Assembly (NCBI GenBank): GCA_047125605.1
Contig: CP138932.1
Span: 2,542,001-2,606,000, forward strand
Source of the DNA: JAKVBK01 sp022447275
Lineage (GTDB): Bacteria; Pseudomonadota; Alphaproteobacteria; Rhodobacterales; Rhodobacteraceae
Length of the DNA: 64,000 nucleotides
Reading direction: 5' to 3'
A program made the translations under genes and the position numbers. Under the pieces are notes generated by a model that was not told where the DNA came from, did not search any database, and worked only from the letters and a program-made list of their open reading frames with translations. Shown here in pieces: positions 16,820 to 26,274 of this stretch. The number at the start of each line of letters is the position of its first letter. Within the stretch, counting starts at the first letter, position 1.

Positions 16820-19201
16820 TTGATCAAGGATCTCTTCTTTGAAGCCGCTACAAGTGCGCCGGAACCTCGGTTCGTCGTGCATCTGCGCAACGCTGCAAGC
16901 GGTCAACGGCTGGTTATGACGTGGTGCAACCCTGCACTCCTTTCGGCCTTCACTGTTTCATCCGATGACGCAATCGAACACTTGGTGAGCACGATCCTGC
17001 CAGAAACCTTGTGCGACGAGATCGCAGATCATCTGCAGAATTCCGACCCCGCAAAACGCGTTTTGGAAAACGCTATCTTGCAGAAGGCTGACGATGGCAC
17101 CGTTCGCACCTTTGATCTTGAGCTCCTGCGGATCAAGGCGGACACGCCGGGCGAGCATTTTGGATACTGCCGCCTCATTGATGGAACGGAACGGCAGATC
17201 GCAAAGGACACGCTGCGGTCCGCTCTCGTTGAGGCCGAAATCACCAAAACGCGCTTTGAGCATGCCATGGAAACGATCCCGGCCGGCTTCGCGATGTATG
17301 ACCGTGACGATATTCTTGTCGCGTTTAACAGCAAGTATACCGAGTTTTACAATATCTCGGCGCCGGCAATACAGATCGGCGCAAAATTTGAGGAAATCAT
17401 CCGGTACGGTCTTGAAAATGGGCAGTATCCAGAAGCCGAAGACAATGCAGAGGAATGGTTCGCCGAACGTCTGGATCGTGAGAACAGAAAACGCGCGCCC
17501 GTAGCGCGCCGGCTTCCCGATGGCCGGGTGCTGCGCGTTCATGAAGTGGAAAACAGCAACGGAGATCTGGTTGGCCTGCGCTCGGATGTAACCGAGTACT
17601 ACAAGCAACAGAAAAAGCTGGAAGAACAGGCCGAGGCGTTGCGGCAAGCCAATGACGCCGTGCAAGCGGCAAGCCTGGCCAAGGAGCGGTTCTTCGCCAA
17701 GATGAGCCACGAAATCCGCACGCCCATGAACGGCATCCTCGGCATGACCGAGATGCTCAGCGAAACCCCGCTGGATCCCCAGCAAGCCGCCTTTGCCCAA
17801 ACCATCATGAATTCGGCGACGAGCCTGCTGAATATCGTCAATGATATCCTCGATTTTTCCAAATCGAATGAAGACAAGCTCGTGCTCGCACAGGAGCCCT
17901 TCTCTCTGAAAGATTTGGTTTATGAGCTGTCATTGTTGGTGCAGCCAATGGCCCATGCAAAGGGGCTCGAGGTTTGGGTGGACTATCCCGGATCGGTGCC
18001 TGATCGCTTTTTGGGTGATAGCCAGAGAGTGCGCCAAATCCTGATGAACCATCTGAGCAATGCCGTGAAATTCACCACGCAAGGCCATGTCGGCGTGCGT
18101 GTGCGACATCATCAGGACGGCTCGGCGGCCCCGCTTTCAATCGTGGTTGAAGATTCTGGTAAGGGCATCCCACACCATCTGCATGAAACGGTGTTCGCCG
18201 CATATGAACAGACGGATGAGACAGTCGCAGGGAAAATCGAGGGAACAGGGTTGGGGCTGGCGATCTCAAAAGCGCTGGTGAGCCAGATGGGCGGCCACAT
18301 CCAGTTGGAGTCAGAACCCGGCGCAGGCGCGCGTTTCAACATCACGCTCGCGCTCCCGCCTTGTTCAGAGTCTACCCAGAAGGCGGCTTGTGCCACGCCG
18401 TCCGGAAGGGTCGCCATCGTTGGCGGTCAGGAGCGGTCCAGAACCGTCTTGAAAGGGTTGCTCGCTGAACAGAACATAGATGCGGATTTTTACAACAGCC
18501 TGCAGGATGTGGCGTGGGATGAACAAGGCAGCCTGCTCGCGGTGATCGTAGATTTGGATCTGCGCACCGGAGATGCCGCTTCTGATTTTAGCGATCCGCC
18601 TGCAGCACTGAACAGTCCGACCCCAGTCATCCTGCTGTCAGCAACGCCTGGAGCAGTGCAAGCAGACGAAAGCCCGTTTCCCTCCGGTACCCCTATCCTG
18701 CTTAAACCCGTGCGCAGCGAAGATCTTATAGAGGCCCTTGGGACGGTGGCGTCGCCAAACAGTGCAGCAGTTGAGCCGTCCGTGGCCCCGCACCCGACCA
18801 TTCAGTCCGAGGGCGATTTCGAGAAGCTGAAAATCCTTGTGGTTGATGACAACAAGACAAACCGCTTAGTAGCGGAGAAGATGCTGAGCCCAACACATGC
18901 TAAGATCGCCTTTGCCAGCGACGGTTTGGAGGCGATCGCGCGATACCGGCAGTTCTCCCCGGATGTGATCTTCATGGATGTTTCCATGCCCGTTCTCGAC
19001 GGGCTTGAGGCCACGCGCCGCATTCGCAAGATCGAGCACTCGAGGCCCGAGACGAGATGTGCGATTGTGGCCCTGACGGCCCATGTGGATGACGCGCAAA
19101 GGCAAGAGTGCGAGACGGCGGGTTTTGACGATTTGGTAGGCAAGCCCGTGCGCCGAAAAGCCCTTGTCGACGTCATAAAGCGGTTATCGCCACCCGCTTA
19201 G
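16820..19201 (+). CDS. Hybrid sensor histidine kinase with two receiver-like domains
   Basis: The 793-residue protein starts with TTG at 16820. No signal peptide or membrane segment is visible, so it should be cytoplasmic. Order: an N-terminal PAS-like region (about 10-130), a second PAS region of the PAS-7 type (FEHAMETIPAGFAMYDRDDILVAFN, about 150-265), a short coiled coil, HisKA with the phospho-acceptor H297 in SHEIRTPMNG, a HATPase domain (GKGIP, GTGLGLAI), a degenerate receiver (about 525-645) and a canonical C-terminal receiver with D720 in DVIFMDVSMP and K in VGKPVRRK. The first receiver has GG where the acidic Mg2+ pair should be, so it is probably not phosphorylated. No partner response regulator or output gene is adjacent; the downstream dgkA is convergent. 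Confidence 0.92.
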   Translation: MIKDLFFEAATSAPEPRFVVHLRNAASGQRLVMTWCNPALLSAFTVSSDDAIEHLVSTILPETLCDEIADHLQNSDPAKRVLENAILQKADDGTVRTFDLELLRIKADTPGEHFGYCRLIDGTERQIAKDTLRSALVEAEITKTRFEHAMETIPAGFAMYDRDDILVAFNSKYTEFYNISAPAIQIGAKFEEIIRYGLENGQYPEAEDNAEEWFAERLDRENRKRAPVARRLPDGRVLRVHEVENSNGDLVGLRSDVTEYYKQQKKLEEQAEALRQANDAVQAASLAKERFFAKMSHEIRTPMNGILGMTEMLSETPLDPQQAAFAQTIMNSATSLLNIVNDILDFSKSNEDKLVLAQEPFSLKDLVYELSLLVQPMAHAKGLEVWVDYPGSVPDRFLGDSQRVRQILMNHLSNAVKFTTQGHVGVRVRHHQDGSAAPLSIVVEDSGKGIPHHLHETVFAAYEQTDETVAGKIEGTGLGLAISKALVSQMGGHIQLESEPGAGARFNITLALPPCSESTQKAACATPSGRVAIVGGQERSRTVLKGLLAEQNIDADFYNSLQDVAWDEQGSLLAVIVDLDLRTGDAASDFSDPPAALNSPTPVILLSATPGAVQADESPFPSGTPILLKPVRSEDLIEALGTVASPNSAAVEPSVAPHPTIQSEGDFEKLKILVVDDNKTNRLVAEKMLSPTHAKIAFASDGLEAIARYRQFSPDVIFMDVSMPVLDGLEATRRIRKIEHSRPETRCAIVALTAHVDDAQRQECETAGFDDLVGKPVRRKALVDVIKRLSPPA

Positions 19202-19398
19202 CCGAGACCGTCATGCCCCTGACCCTTGGGGATGTCTTTCAGCTCCAAACCGACATCACTGACGAGAATGGCAGCGCCAAAGACCAGAAAGGATCAACGC
19301 AGCGCACAGAGTATAGGTCCCGTGCGACGCCAAGCATTCAAGCTCCAGGTAGAGATTGGGATGGGCACGTACTCACGTAGGAGACACGTAGGCTTACA

Positions 19399-19773
19399 TT
19401 AGCCAACAAGAAGGATGATCCAGACCAGCGCCCATAGAAGCGCGCTCGCGAAAACTGCCCCACTGGCAACGTCCTTTGCCTTTTTTGCAAGTGGGTGCTT
19501 CTCAGTTGAAATGTAGTCAACGCAGGTTTCTATGGCAGTGTTGAGCAACTCGGTGGTCAGAACCAAACCGCCCAAAGCTACAAGCAAGGCCATTGCCAAA
19601 GGCTCCAGCCCCAGCAGAAGACACGCGACGACATTCAGAACGTTCACAGCTGTCCACTGGCGCAGGCTTTTCTCCTCCAACCAGCCAACCCGCAAGCCAT
19701 TAATGGACCAGCGTGTCGTGTCGACAAGCCGGGTCAACTCCTTTGTGGTGCGCGCTAAAAATGTCCAGCTCAT
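19399..19773 (-). CDS. dgkA: Diacylglycerol kinase DgkA
   Basis: The 124-residue protein matches DgkA in length and has three membrane helices. The active-site region TTELLNTAIETCVDYIS carries E75, N78 and E82, equivalent to the catalytic and Mg2+-binding residues of the E. coli enzyme, followed by KKAKDVASGAV. It phosphorylates diacylglycerol in the inner membrane to phosphatidate, recycling lipid left after phosphoglycerol or similar head-group transfer. It is convergent with the histidine kinase gene and is not in an operon with the glycan genes further downstream, although those also work in the envelope. Confidence 0.93.
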   Translation of the reverse strand: MSWTFLARTTKELTRLVDTTRWSINGLRVGWLEEKSLRQWTAVNVLNVVACLLLGLEPLAMALLVALGGLVLTTELLNTAIETCVDYISTEKHPLAKKAKDVASGAVFASALLWALVWIILLVG

Positions 19774-20599
19774 CCGTTCAAACCTTAGGCGTTACTTTCC
19801 AAAGTAGGGGGCAAGTTTGCGAGTTCAGCCTCGGACAAGTGATCACAAAAGACCCGGAGAGCGCCCACTACTTTCAGACAGCCTGCTATCGCAGGGCCAT
19901 TGCCGCTATCAGTAAAATCTGAAGCGCTGGAGTGCGATGAAACAAGCCCCATTATCCGTTAACTGCGCGATCCCAGGGCAGTGCCAGAGCGCGCTGTTTC
20001 AGTGTCTGCATCGTGTCTATGCCCGCTGCATTGTCACACGCAAAGGCTACACCGCTGATATTACGTTTGTAAATCCGAGGGCCCTCACCTTCTGGAGTGC
20101 TTCGGGCAAAAAGGCTTGCAAAATGAGCTGAGATGTCAGGCTCGAATGTTTGGCGACATTGAGGCGATGCGCTGCAAGCGCCGCTGATTTTACATCTATG
20201 ACAATTCAGACGTCCGAGTGCGCGCGCAGCGAACCGACGCGGCCCTCAAGATCACAGTTTTAGGTCTCTTCAGGCGTGAGCCCCAATCTCGAGAGGAAAT
20301 CTGCCAGCATAGGCGGGTCCTCGCACAGGTCTTCGCCAAACCGACCAATAGCGCCTTGCAAACGATCATCAATACAGGCCAATGCTCGGTCAGACGTCCA
20401 ATGGAACCAAGGCCAATCATGCACTAATATTCAAACTGGACCACTTTGGTGGGGCTGATCACGCTGATCCATCCAATCACCAAACCTAAAGCAAAAAACT
20501 TGTCTGAAGAGCGGTTTAAAAAAATAGGAGATTAATGAAGGTTCGACCGCTAAATCAGTACAAAACGCAAATAGTAGAACTGCAAAATCAGCATAGTGC
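19774..20599. other. Degenerate region with an IS-end relic, no intact gene
   Basis: These 826 bases contain only short open frames without recognisable products. One segment, 20401-20461, is a decayed copy of the 3' end of an IS3-family element (separate entry). The rest is probably non-functional sequence or decayed genes between dgkA and the glycan locus. Confidence 0.6.
20401..20461 (+). mobile_element. Relic of an IS3-family element 3' end
   Basis: The 61 bases match the last 61 bases of the intact IS (34923-34983) at 56 positions. They include the final OrfB codons (MEPRPIMH-stop against MEPKPIMH-stop) and the right terminal repeat with its TGATCA tip. Sequence before 20401 does not match, so the rest of the element has been lost. 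It has the same orientation as the intact copy 13 kb away. Confidence 0.85.
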
Positions 20600-21910
20600 C
20601 TAACAGACCTGTCGGAAAGCTTGTGTGCAGACCCTGCGCACCGTTATCGATAGCAGCACTCCTGCAAGGCTTAGTTGGCACCACATTTTGATCTCAAGCA
20701 GCACTAGGAAGCCAAGCTCGGGAGCAAGCGTCGCAAAGGCCATCCAGGTAAGCTGTAAGACTGAAACCGCCAGTGCAGCCCATATGCCACGCTGATCGTT
20801 CAGAGCGCTCAGGAACGTAGCGAGGAGATAGCTGGCGGTGAAGGCAATCGATGCGCAAGCAGCCATTGTCGTCCCCTGCTCAGCGCCTGCGAATGCAGGC
20901 CCAACCAAGGCACGGACAACGAGATCCCCCCGGAACAAGGCGAGAGCCAGAACTGCGATACTGACCAGTAGAAACAAACAGACCACAGGCATTGCAGCAT
21001 GGAGAATGTCTTTGCCATCCCTTGCCGCTGACACGACGGCTGCTAACAGAGTGGCCGCCAAGGCAAAGCAGGCAAAAAACTGAATGCGCTGAAACAAGGA
21101 CAACGCTGCCAGATAACCTGCTTGCTGTGCATCAAGCCGGGCTTTGGCAAGGAATATATCACCATCAAGAGACAACACCTGCGCGATTTGCAGTGCTGCG
21201 AAGGGCAAAGCGCCAATCGTCAATCCAAGGACGACCTGCCTGACTTCCCGCACACTCGCCTGAGGCTTTGGTAAAGCCCGTGCTACGCCCAGCCAGCCCG
21301 CCACTACTGAAAGGCTTAGAACTATGACAACGCCCTGGAGGCCAAAGCCCAAGTGCCACACCACAATTGCACCGACAAGGCGCACAAGCATCTCTGCATT
21401 AGCCGACACAATGATTTGCCAGCTACACAATTCACCAAAGGCGACGCCACGGCACATGCTTAGCGGCACGACGAAAGGAACAGACAATAGCATGATGGCA
21501 AACAGGTTTGTATTGGAAAGCCCAAAGATTTCACCAAGATTGGCACTGCTCGATACAAGCAAAACGATGGGCAAGCAGAACCAAAGGATGACGAAGACCA
21601 ATCTATTTATGCACGCAAGACTATTTTTTAGAGTGTCGCGTGCGTCGCCATCCACCTTCGCGACTTCACGGCTGACAGCCATTTGAAGCGCTGCAAACAT
21701 GCCAAGAATGGCAAGCTTCAGTGTCAGAATGAGTGCAAGATCGCCATAGAGTACAGGACCCAGCCAACGGCTAAAAAGGGTGTTGAACAGCAGGTTGCCA
21801 GCATTCACAAAGTTCGAAGAAAGGAAAATTAGAAAGGCTGGCGTCAGCAGCTTTGCGGAACTAGGCAGTTTGACAGTGAAGCGGGCGGGCGGACGGGCGG
21901 GCGCTCCCAT
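20600..21910 (-). CDS. Oligosaccharide flippase-like (Wzx/MOP superfamily) membrane protein
   Basis: The 436-residue protein has about 12 hydrophobic segments and the N-terminal pattern of polysaccharide-transport proteins (FLSSNFVNAGNLLFNTLFSRWLGPVLYGDLALILTL). That pattern corresponds to the first two helices of Wzx/PST flippases. Members move lipid-linked oligosaccharides across the inner membrane. It is the last gene of the minus-strand glycan locus, starting 4 bases after the GT2 stop, so the two are translated from one message. Base composition is less GC-rich than in the flanking catabolic operons. The cargo is inferred from context only. Confidence 0.82.
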   Translation of the reverse strand: MGAPARPPARFTVKLPSSAKLLTPAFLIFLSSNFVNAGNLLFNTLFSRWLGPVLYGDLALILTLKLAILGMFAALQMAVSREVAKVDGDARDTLKNSLACINRLVFVILWFCLPIVLLVSSSANLGEIFGLSNTNLFAIMLLSVPFVVPLSMCRGVAFGELCSWQIIVSANAEMLVRLVGAIVVWHLGFGLQGVVIVLSLSVVAGWLGVARALPKPQASVREVRQVVLGLTIGALPFAALQIAQVLSLDGDIFLAKARLDAQQAGYLAALSLFQRIQFFACFALAATLLAAVVSAARDGKDILHAAMPVVCLFLLVSIAVLALALFRGDLVVRALVGPAFAGAEQGTTMAACASIAFTASYLLATFLSALNDQRGIWAALAVSVLQLTWMAFATLAPELGFLVLLEIKMWCQLSLAGVLLSITVRRVCTQAFRQVC

Positions 21911-21914
21911 TCAA

Positions 21915-22784
21915 TCAAGCCGACAATTCTTCTACAACCTTCGGCTTGATGAAAACCTCTCTCGCAGAAACGCTCGTTGGCCGCTTCACACCGGCGCCAA
22001 ACGAGCCGTAGCGAACCTGAAAGATCAACGTCACCATGCGGAATGCGCACTTAATAATATCAACGCAAGAGACTTTCGAGCCCCCTACCTCGTTCCATTC
22101 TCGCAACGGCATCTCGTAAAGGGAATGCTGAGGATTCGGAACGTTTCTTACAATTCGTCCAAGTAATTCTACATCAAAAAGCCACCCAGATGTGAAGGGC
22201 ACATCCAACGCGTTCCGAACCGCGTTTGTGTTGCGGAGCAGCTTGGCCCCACATTGCGTGTCTTTCACCGGCAACCCCACGGCATGGCGCGCAAGCAATG
22301 AGCACGCAAATGATACCAGTCTGCGGCATGGAAGGCGGTTGATCTTGTGGCCAAGCAAAGAGCGCCGAGAACCGAAGACCACGTGTAAGTTCCGCAGTTT
22401 ACGTGCGGTCTTCAAAAAATCTTCAATAACATCAAGTGGCGTTGCCAAGTCAGCATCCCAATAGCCGATGTATGAATAACTTTTGCGGCTAGCATAAATC
22501 AGGCCTTGTCTTACTGCTTCGCATTTTCCCAAATTGTCCGCAAGCTGCAGAGTAGTTACTTTTCGGGGAAACGACGCTTTAATTTTTAGCAGCAAATCGA
22601 GCGTTTTATCGCGGCTACCGTCATCCACAAAAATCAAATGGACGTTATCACAAGAATTTAAAAAGTGTACGTAAGCGGATACGCTCAGCCGCTCTTCCTC
22701 GTTGAAACACGGAATAACAATCGCGCAAGGCACAGAAACGGCGGCACGCAACGGCAACTCAAATTTGTTCGACATCAACGTCAT
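21915..22784 (-). CDS. Family 2 glycosyltransferase (dolichyl/polyprenyl-phosphate sugar transferase-like)
   Basis: The 289-residue protein is a GT-A fold enzyme: AIVIPCFNEEERL (22-33), VDDGSRDKT with D54-D55, and the metal-binding DAD at 110-112 in YWDADLATPLDVIEDF. QCGAKLLR and SGWLFDVELLGR follow, as in polyprenyl-phosphate glucosyl/mannosyltransferases. The C-terminus has no obvious membrane helix. A GAGAGG site lies just before the ATG at 22784. It may load a sugar onto a lipid carrier used by the GT-C-like protein or the flippase of the same locus (inference). Confidence 0.87.
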   Translation of the reverse strand: MTLMSNKFELPLRAAVSVPCAIVIPCFNEEERLSVSAYVHFLNSCDNVHLIFVDDGSRDKTLDLLLKIKASFPRKVTTLQLADNLGKCEAVRQGLIYASRKSYSYIGYWDADLATPLDVIEDFLKTARKLRNLHVVFGSRRSLLGHKINRLPCRRLVSFACSLLARHAVGLPVKDTQCGAKLLRNTNAVRNALDVPFTSGWLFDVELLGRIVRNVPNPQHSLYEMPLREWNEVGGSKVSCVDIIKCAFRMVTLIFQVRYGSFGAGVKRPTSVSAREVFIKPKVVEELSA

Positions 22785-23454
22785 GATAACCTCTCCACAG
22801 AGGCTTCATTTGTCACAAAATGTTGAGAAAATTGCGCGGCTAAGAAAGAATATATGATTTTTCAATCAGGTATCTCTCTAACCGTTTTTCTATGCTGTAT
22901 AGCAAATATTACAACATAACATATCCTTAAGCATAGGGTAGAAATCCTATGGATTGCTTCCGCTGACACAATTTAACCACAAGAGAACTGTATCGCGGAA
23001 TTTTCGCGATTCGGAGAATCAAAAAACGGCCATAAGCCCGCTGCACCAAGGCTTAAAAATAGAAAACCTTAAACCGAAATATACACGCACACCTTCGTGC
23101 TTAACGGTTTTCAAATCCCCAAAAATCAACACATTTTTCTACTTTTAAATGCCGAGCAGCAGATTTGCGCCCATATGGCCCGACGAAACTGCAAAATATA
23201 AATGCATCACAGACATGTCGAAAGCACGTTTAACGCAAAGACACCTTTTGCCATCTCTAGGAATTGCGCATTTGCATAAGCTTCCGCTTACATTACGCAA
23301 ACTTTTTCAGGTGTACAGGCAAACCAACTAATTATTGGACTTCTACAAATGCGCCAGCCCTAATCAGCGTTCATTTGACTTGGTCCAAGTACATGGAATT
23401 ATTGCTACAGCGCCAAACGCATTTAGATTTGAATACACGCTCATCTACTCGAGT
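22785..23454. other. AT-rich non-coding gap inside the glycan locus
   Basis: These 670 bases separate the GT4 gene from the GT2-flippase pair. They are markedly AT-rich compared with both sides and contain no frame with recognisable coding content. The gap probably holds a promoter for the GT2-flippase pair, but I cannot point to a convincing -35/-10 pair. A lost gene is another possibility. Confidence 0.55.
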
Positions 23455-24654
23455 TCACACTGAGCCAGTCACTGCCTCTCCAGCGTGCCCCAATAAACGT
23501 TGGGCGTGGAAGTCAACGACATCTGAGAATGGCATGCCTCGCGAAACCTGCACGTTTACGTTTGCACATCTTTGGCCCCTTGCCAAATCTCCCAGAACGC
23601 GACGCATCGCTTCCGCTAGGCTTGCAGCATTTGATGCTTCATAGTGCTCGCCTTCGAGCCCTTCATCCCGACAGAGATCAACGAAATCCCCAATTCTCGG
23701 AAACACAGGCACAACCCCGTAGCTTGCAGCCTGATGCAGCACGCCAGAGCTGCCGGTTGTCGCCGTGTAGTCAAACACACTCAATCGAGCAGTAGAAAAG
23801 AACGCTGCAACGTCTTCTTCTGCGACATACCCATGGAACAATACGTCTGAATCCCCTTCGCGTTGCGCTTTCAGGTTTGCCATGTATCCAGGTGTGCTCG
23901 GGTGATCAGTCCCCCCGATAATCAATTCATAGTCCCGGTACTGGGGGTCGGAGCGCAGAATGTCGAACGCCTCAAGCAGGGTATCAAGACGTTTGTACGT
24001 GCCAAACTTGCCCATGGTGACAATCCGCTTCGGACGTTCCGCCAGGGCGCACAATTCGCTGCACGCTGCATCAAATGTACCGTGGGGAACGAGGTGGATA
24101 TCAGCGTCCGGGTAGGTCTCGCGAATGTGCTCATAGTACCCCTGCAGGGTGACCGTGGTGTAGTCCGCTGCCAACATAGCTCGACAAGCGAGGCTCGCGC
24201 CCAGCCGCACAATCGCTTGGCGCATTTTCTGGCCCCGAAGTTGCGTGCTTTCAAGATCAATGCCTGCGATAATGTTGTGCGCAATCACCCCACTTTGAAA
24301 GCCTAAGGCCCTTGCCAGCGGTGGTGCAAAGTGGCCCAGCGCGGCTGGGATTTCCCGATCTCCGAAGGTGGCCGTCTGAAGGTTCCACAATGCCCCGATG
24401 ACCTTGTGTTTAATCAAGGCATTGTTAATTCTGAGAGCAGAGAACGGATCATTGAAACGCCAGACGCGATCCACGCGGACCTTAGGCCCAAGGTCAAGCT
24501 CGGAGGCGGGTTGGTCCAAAACATCTGCAAGTACAACGACTTCATCAACATCAGAGCGATCCGCAAGGCCTTTTGCCAGATGAAGCCCATACTCGTTGAG
24601 GCTTTTCTGACCAGGAGGGAAGGCGCTCACCAGTGCGATACGTTGTTCCATCAA
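23455..24654 (-). CDS. Family 4 (GT-B) glycosyltransferase
   Basis: The 399-residue protein has the two-domain GT-B pattern: N-terminal FPPGQKSLNEYGLHLAKGLADR (acceptor domain), VLQGYYEHIRETYPDADIHLVPHGTFD at the domain boundary, and a C-terminal donor-binding domain with GKFGTYKRLDTLLEAFDIL, ELIIGGTDHPSTPGY, VLFHGYVAEEDVAAFF and FDYTATTGSSGVLHQAASYG. The last segment includes the conserved region that binds the nucleotide sugar. It is 123 bases downstream of the glycoside hydrolase gene. The sugar transferred cannot be deduced. Confidence 0.87.
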   Translation of the reverse strand: MMEQRIALVSAFPPGQKSLNEYGLHLAKGLADRSDVDEVVVLADVLDQPASELDLGPKVRVDRVWRFNDPFSALRINNALIKHKVIGALWNLQTATFGDREIPAALGHFAPPLARALGFQSGVIAHNIIAGIDLESTQLRGQKMRQAIVRLGASLACRAMLAADYTTVTLQGYYEHIRETYPDADIHLVPHGTFDAACSELCALAERPKRIVTMGKFGTYKRLDTLLEAFDILRSDPQYRDYELIIGGTDHPSTPGYMANLKAQREGDSDVLFHGYVAEEDVAAFFSTARLSVFDYTATTGSSGVLHQAASYGVVPVFPRIGDFVDLCRDEGLEGEHYEASNAASLAEAMRRVLGDLARGQRCANVNVQVSRGMPFSDVVDFHAQRLLGHAGEAVTGSV

Positions 24655-24777
24655 AATGCTCTTTCACTCGGTCACCCACGCCACCGTCCATGTTATAAAT
24701 CAACGCCTTGAATGCTGCGGTTCCGCAAAAGGATCGCGCCAAATCAAGAGGCATAAGCCCCCTATGCCAAAGGCCAG

Positions 24778-26274
24778 TTATTGACCCTGTGCGAACGTAT
24801 TGCGGAAGACACCTGCCGCAGGTTTCTCACGCCCCTTGGCATCCAGAAGGCCGAACTTTGTCTCGAGCCTGCGCCGCCAGGGCGAGCGGCCAATTGCAGC
24901 GGCGTCGTGGCTGGCAAAATCATGCAGCGTCCAGATGTAAACGCCGTCTGCGCCCTGCAGAGCATCCAGATGCTGCGCCAGCTTATCTGCCTGACGGCGC
25001 GGCGAACTTGGGAGGCCGAAAAGCACGGTGTAGGCGCTGTAGCCGATCTCTGTCACGGCCACAGGTTTACCGGCGGCAGCGGCCTTTACAGCCTGAAAGC
25101 GGATGCCTGCCTCGTCGACATTGGCGTAGTCATGGTACGTAACAACATCCAATTCACGGACCAGAAGCGGCGCAGATGCGGCGTTTGACCAACCAACAGT
25201 TGCCGCCAATTCGGGGGCGCGGTCGCGCATATACGCCAACATCGTTTTTAACCATGTCAGCGTTTTAGCTTTGCCATGGGCTTTAAAATCAAGATCAGAC
25301 TCGTTCTTCAAATCCACATAGATGACTGAAGCCGCCTCTGAGACAATCGGCAATACGACGTCAAGATATGCAGCATCATTCACCCAAGTGACCGGAGAGA
25401 AATCAGACTTTAGGTCGAACAGCGTGGGCACAACACTCAGACCATTCTTTTCCGCCGTCGCAAGGAGATGGCGAAGACGTTCCGCCGATCGTTCTGATGT
25501 CTCAGGGTCAAGGAACGAGTCATAAGTTAGGAAAATCCTGATCGAGTCCGCCCCTAGAGTGCGGATGCGGGCAAAATCAGCTTCGATAATTGCAGGCTCA
25601 TAAGCGCTCCAGAACAAGGTCCAGGGTGTTGCTGCCGGGTAATAGTTAAAGCCCGCACGCCCTGCCCTTGGCGCTGCCACGCCAAGGGCTTGGGCAGGCT
25701 CATTTCCGATGCGTCTGAGATTTGAAATCCGCCAGCCGTAGCCCCCATTGAGCAGCGTTACAATATTTCGGTCTCGTGTCAGGGAATGGTGCTCTACCCG
25801 GTCTTCGGTCAACAAGGCCCGGACCGCAAAAGTGTCCACCTCCAACTGCAGAAGCGACGCATCCTTGTGAAAGAAAACGGGGCGCGCGGTGGAACTAAGG
25901 ACGGAGATGAGGCCCCCATGTTGATGGGCTTCGGCTACGGCTTGCTCTGCCCGCGCATAGGCAACCCCCGTAAAACTGTCTCTCAGCACAGCGCTGTCGC
26001 CAGTGATTTGCGCCAAGGTTAAAGCAGACCAAGCCTTGTCTATAATCTTTTCAACCTGCTCCTCATCCGCATAGGTAATAGGCCGGTCTAAGGGTCGGTC
26101 AGGCGGTAGCCACGTAACACGGCTTGGATAGATCAGCCGCTGGTCCAATGCGTCCGAAATATAGCGATAGGTCACGGCATTTTCTGACAGTCGCGCGTAG
26201 AACCCAGCCGCCAACCAGATCAGCCAAAGAACCAAGCCGAGGAAAACTGCCAGTTTGAACAGGGCAGTCGTCAT
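24778..26274 (-). CDS. Membrane-anchored glycoside hydrolase-like protein (clan GH-A TIM barrel)
   Basis: The 498-residue protein has one N-terminal membrane segment (about 5-27) with no signal-peptidase site, so the enzyme domain is expected in the periplasm. A leader domain of about 170 residues precedes the barrel (from about 190: FNYYPAATPWTLFW, FARIRTLGADSIRIFLTYDSF). The two catalytic glutamates of clan GH-A enzymes are visible as E325 in VDLKNESDLD and E409 in VTEIGYSAYT, 84 residues apart. The C-terminal WTLHDFA and KFGLLD also fit. It overlaps the Ig-like gene by 4 bases (ATGA). Within a synthesis locus it may trim, release or transglycosylate the glycan (inference). Confidence 0.8.
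   Translation of the reverse strand: MTTALFKLAVFLGLVLWLIWLAAGFYARLSENAVTYRYISDALDQRLIYPSRVTWLPPDRPLDRPITYADEEQVEKIIDKAWSALTLAQITGDSAVLRDSFTGVAYARAEQAVAEAHQHGGLISVLSSTARPVFFHKDASLLQLEVDTFAVRALLTEDRVEHHSLTRDRNIVTLLNGGYGWRISNLRRIGNEPAQALGVAAPRAGRAGFNYYPAATPWTLFWSAYEPAIIEADFARIRTLGADSIRIFLTYDSFLDPETSERSAERLRHLLATAEKNGLSVVPTLFDLKSDFSPVTWVNDAAYLDVVLPIVSEAASVIYVDLKNESDLDFKAHGKAKTLTWLKTMLAYMRDRAPELAATVGWSNAASAPLLVRELDVVTYHDYANVDEAGIRFQAVKAAAAGKPVAVTEIGYSAYTVLFGLPSSPRRQADKLAQHLDALQGADGVYIWTLHDFASHDAAAIGRSPWRRRLETKFGLLDAKGREKPAAGVFRNTFAQGQ

Noticed and set aside
20218..20427. Short open frame upstream of and through the IS relic as a gene
   Set aside because: Its C-terminal part is the relic OrfB end and the rest has no family features or ribosome-binding site.
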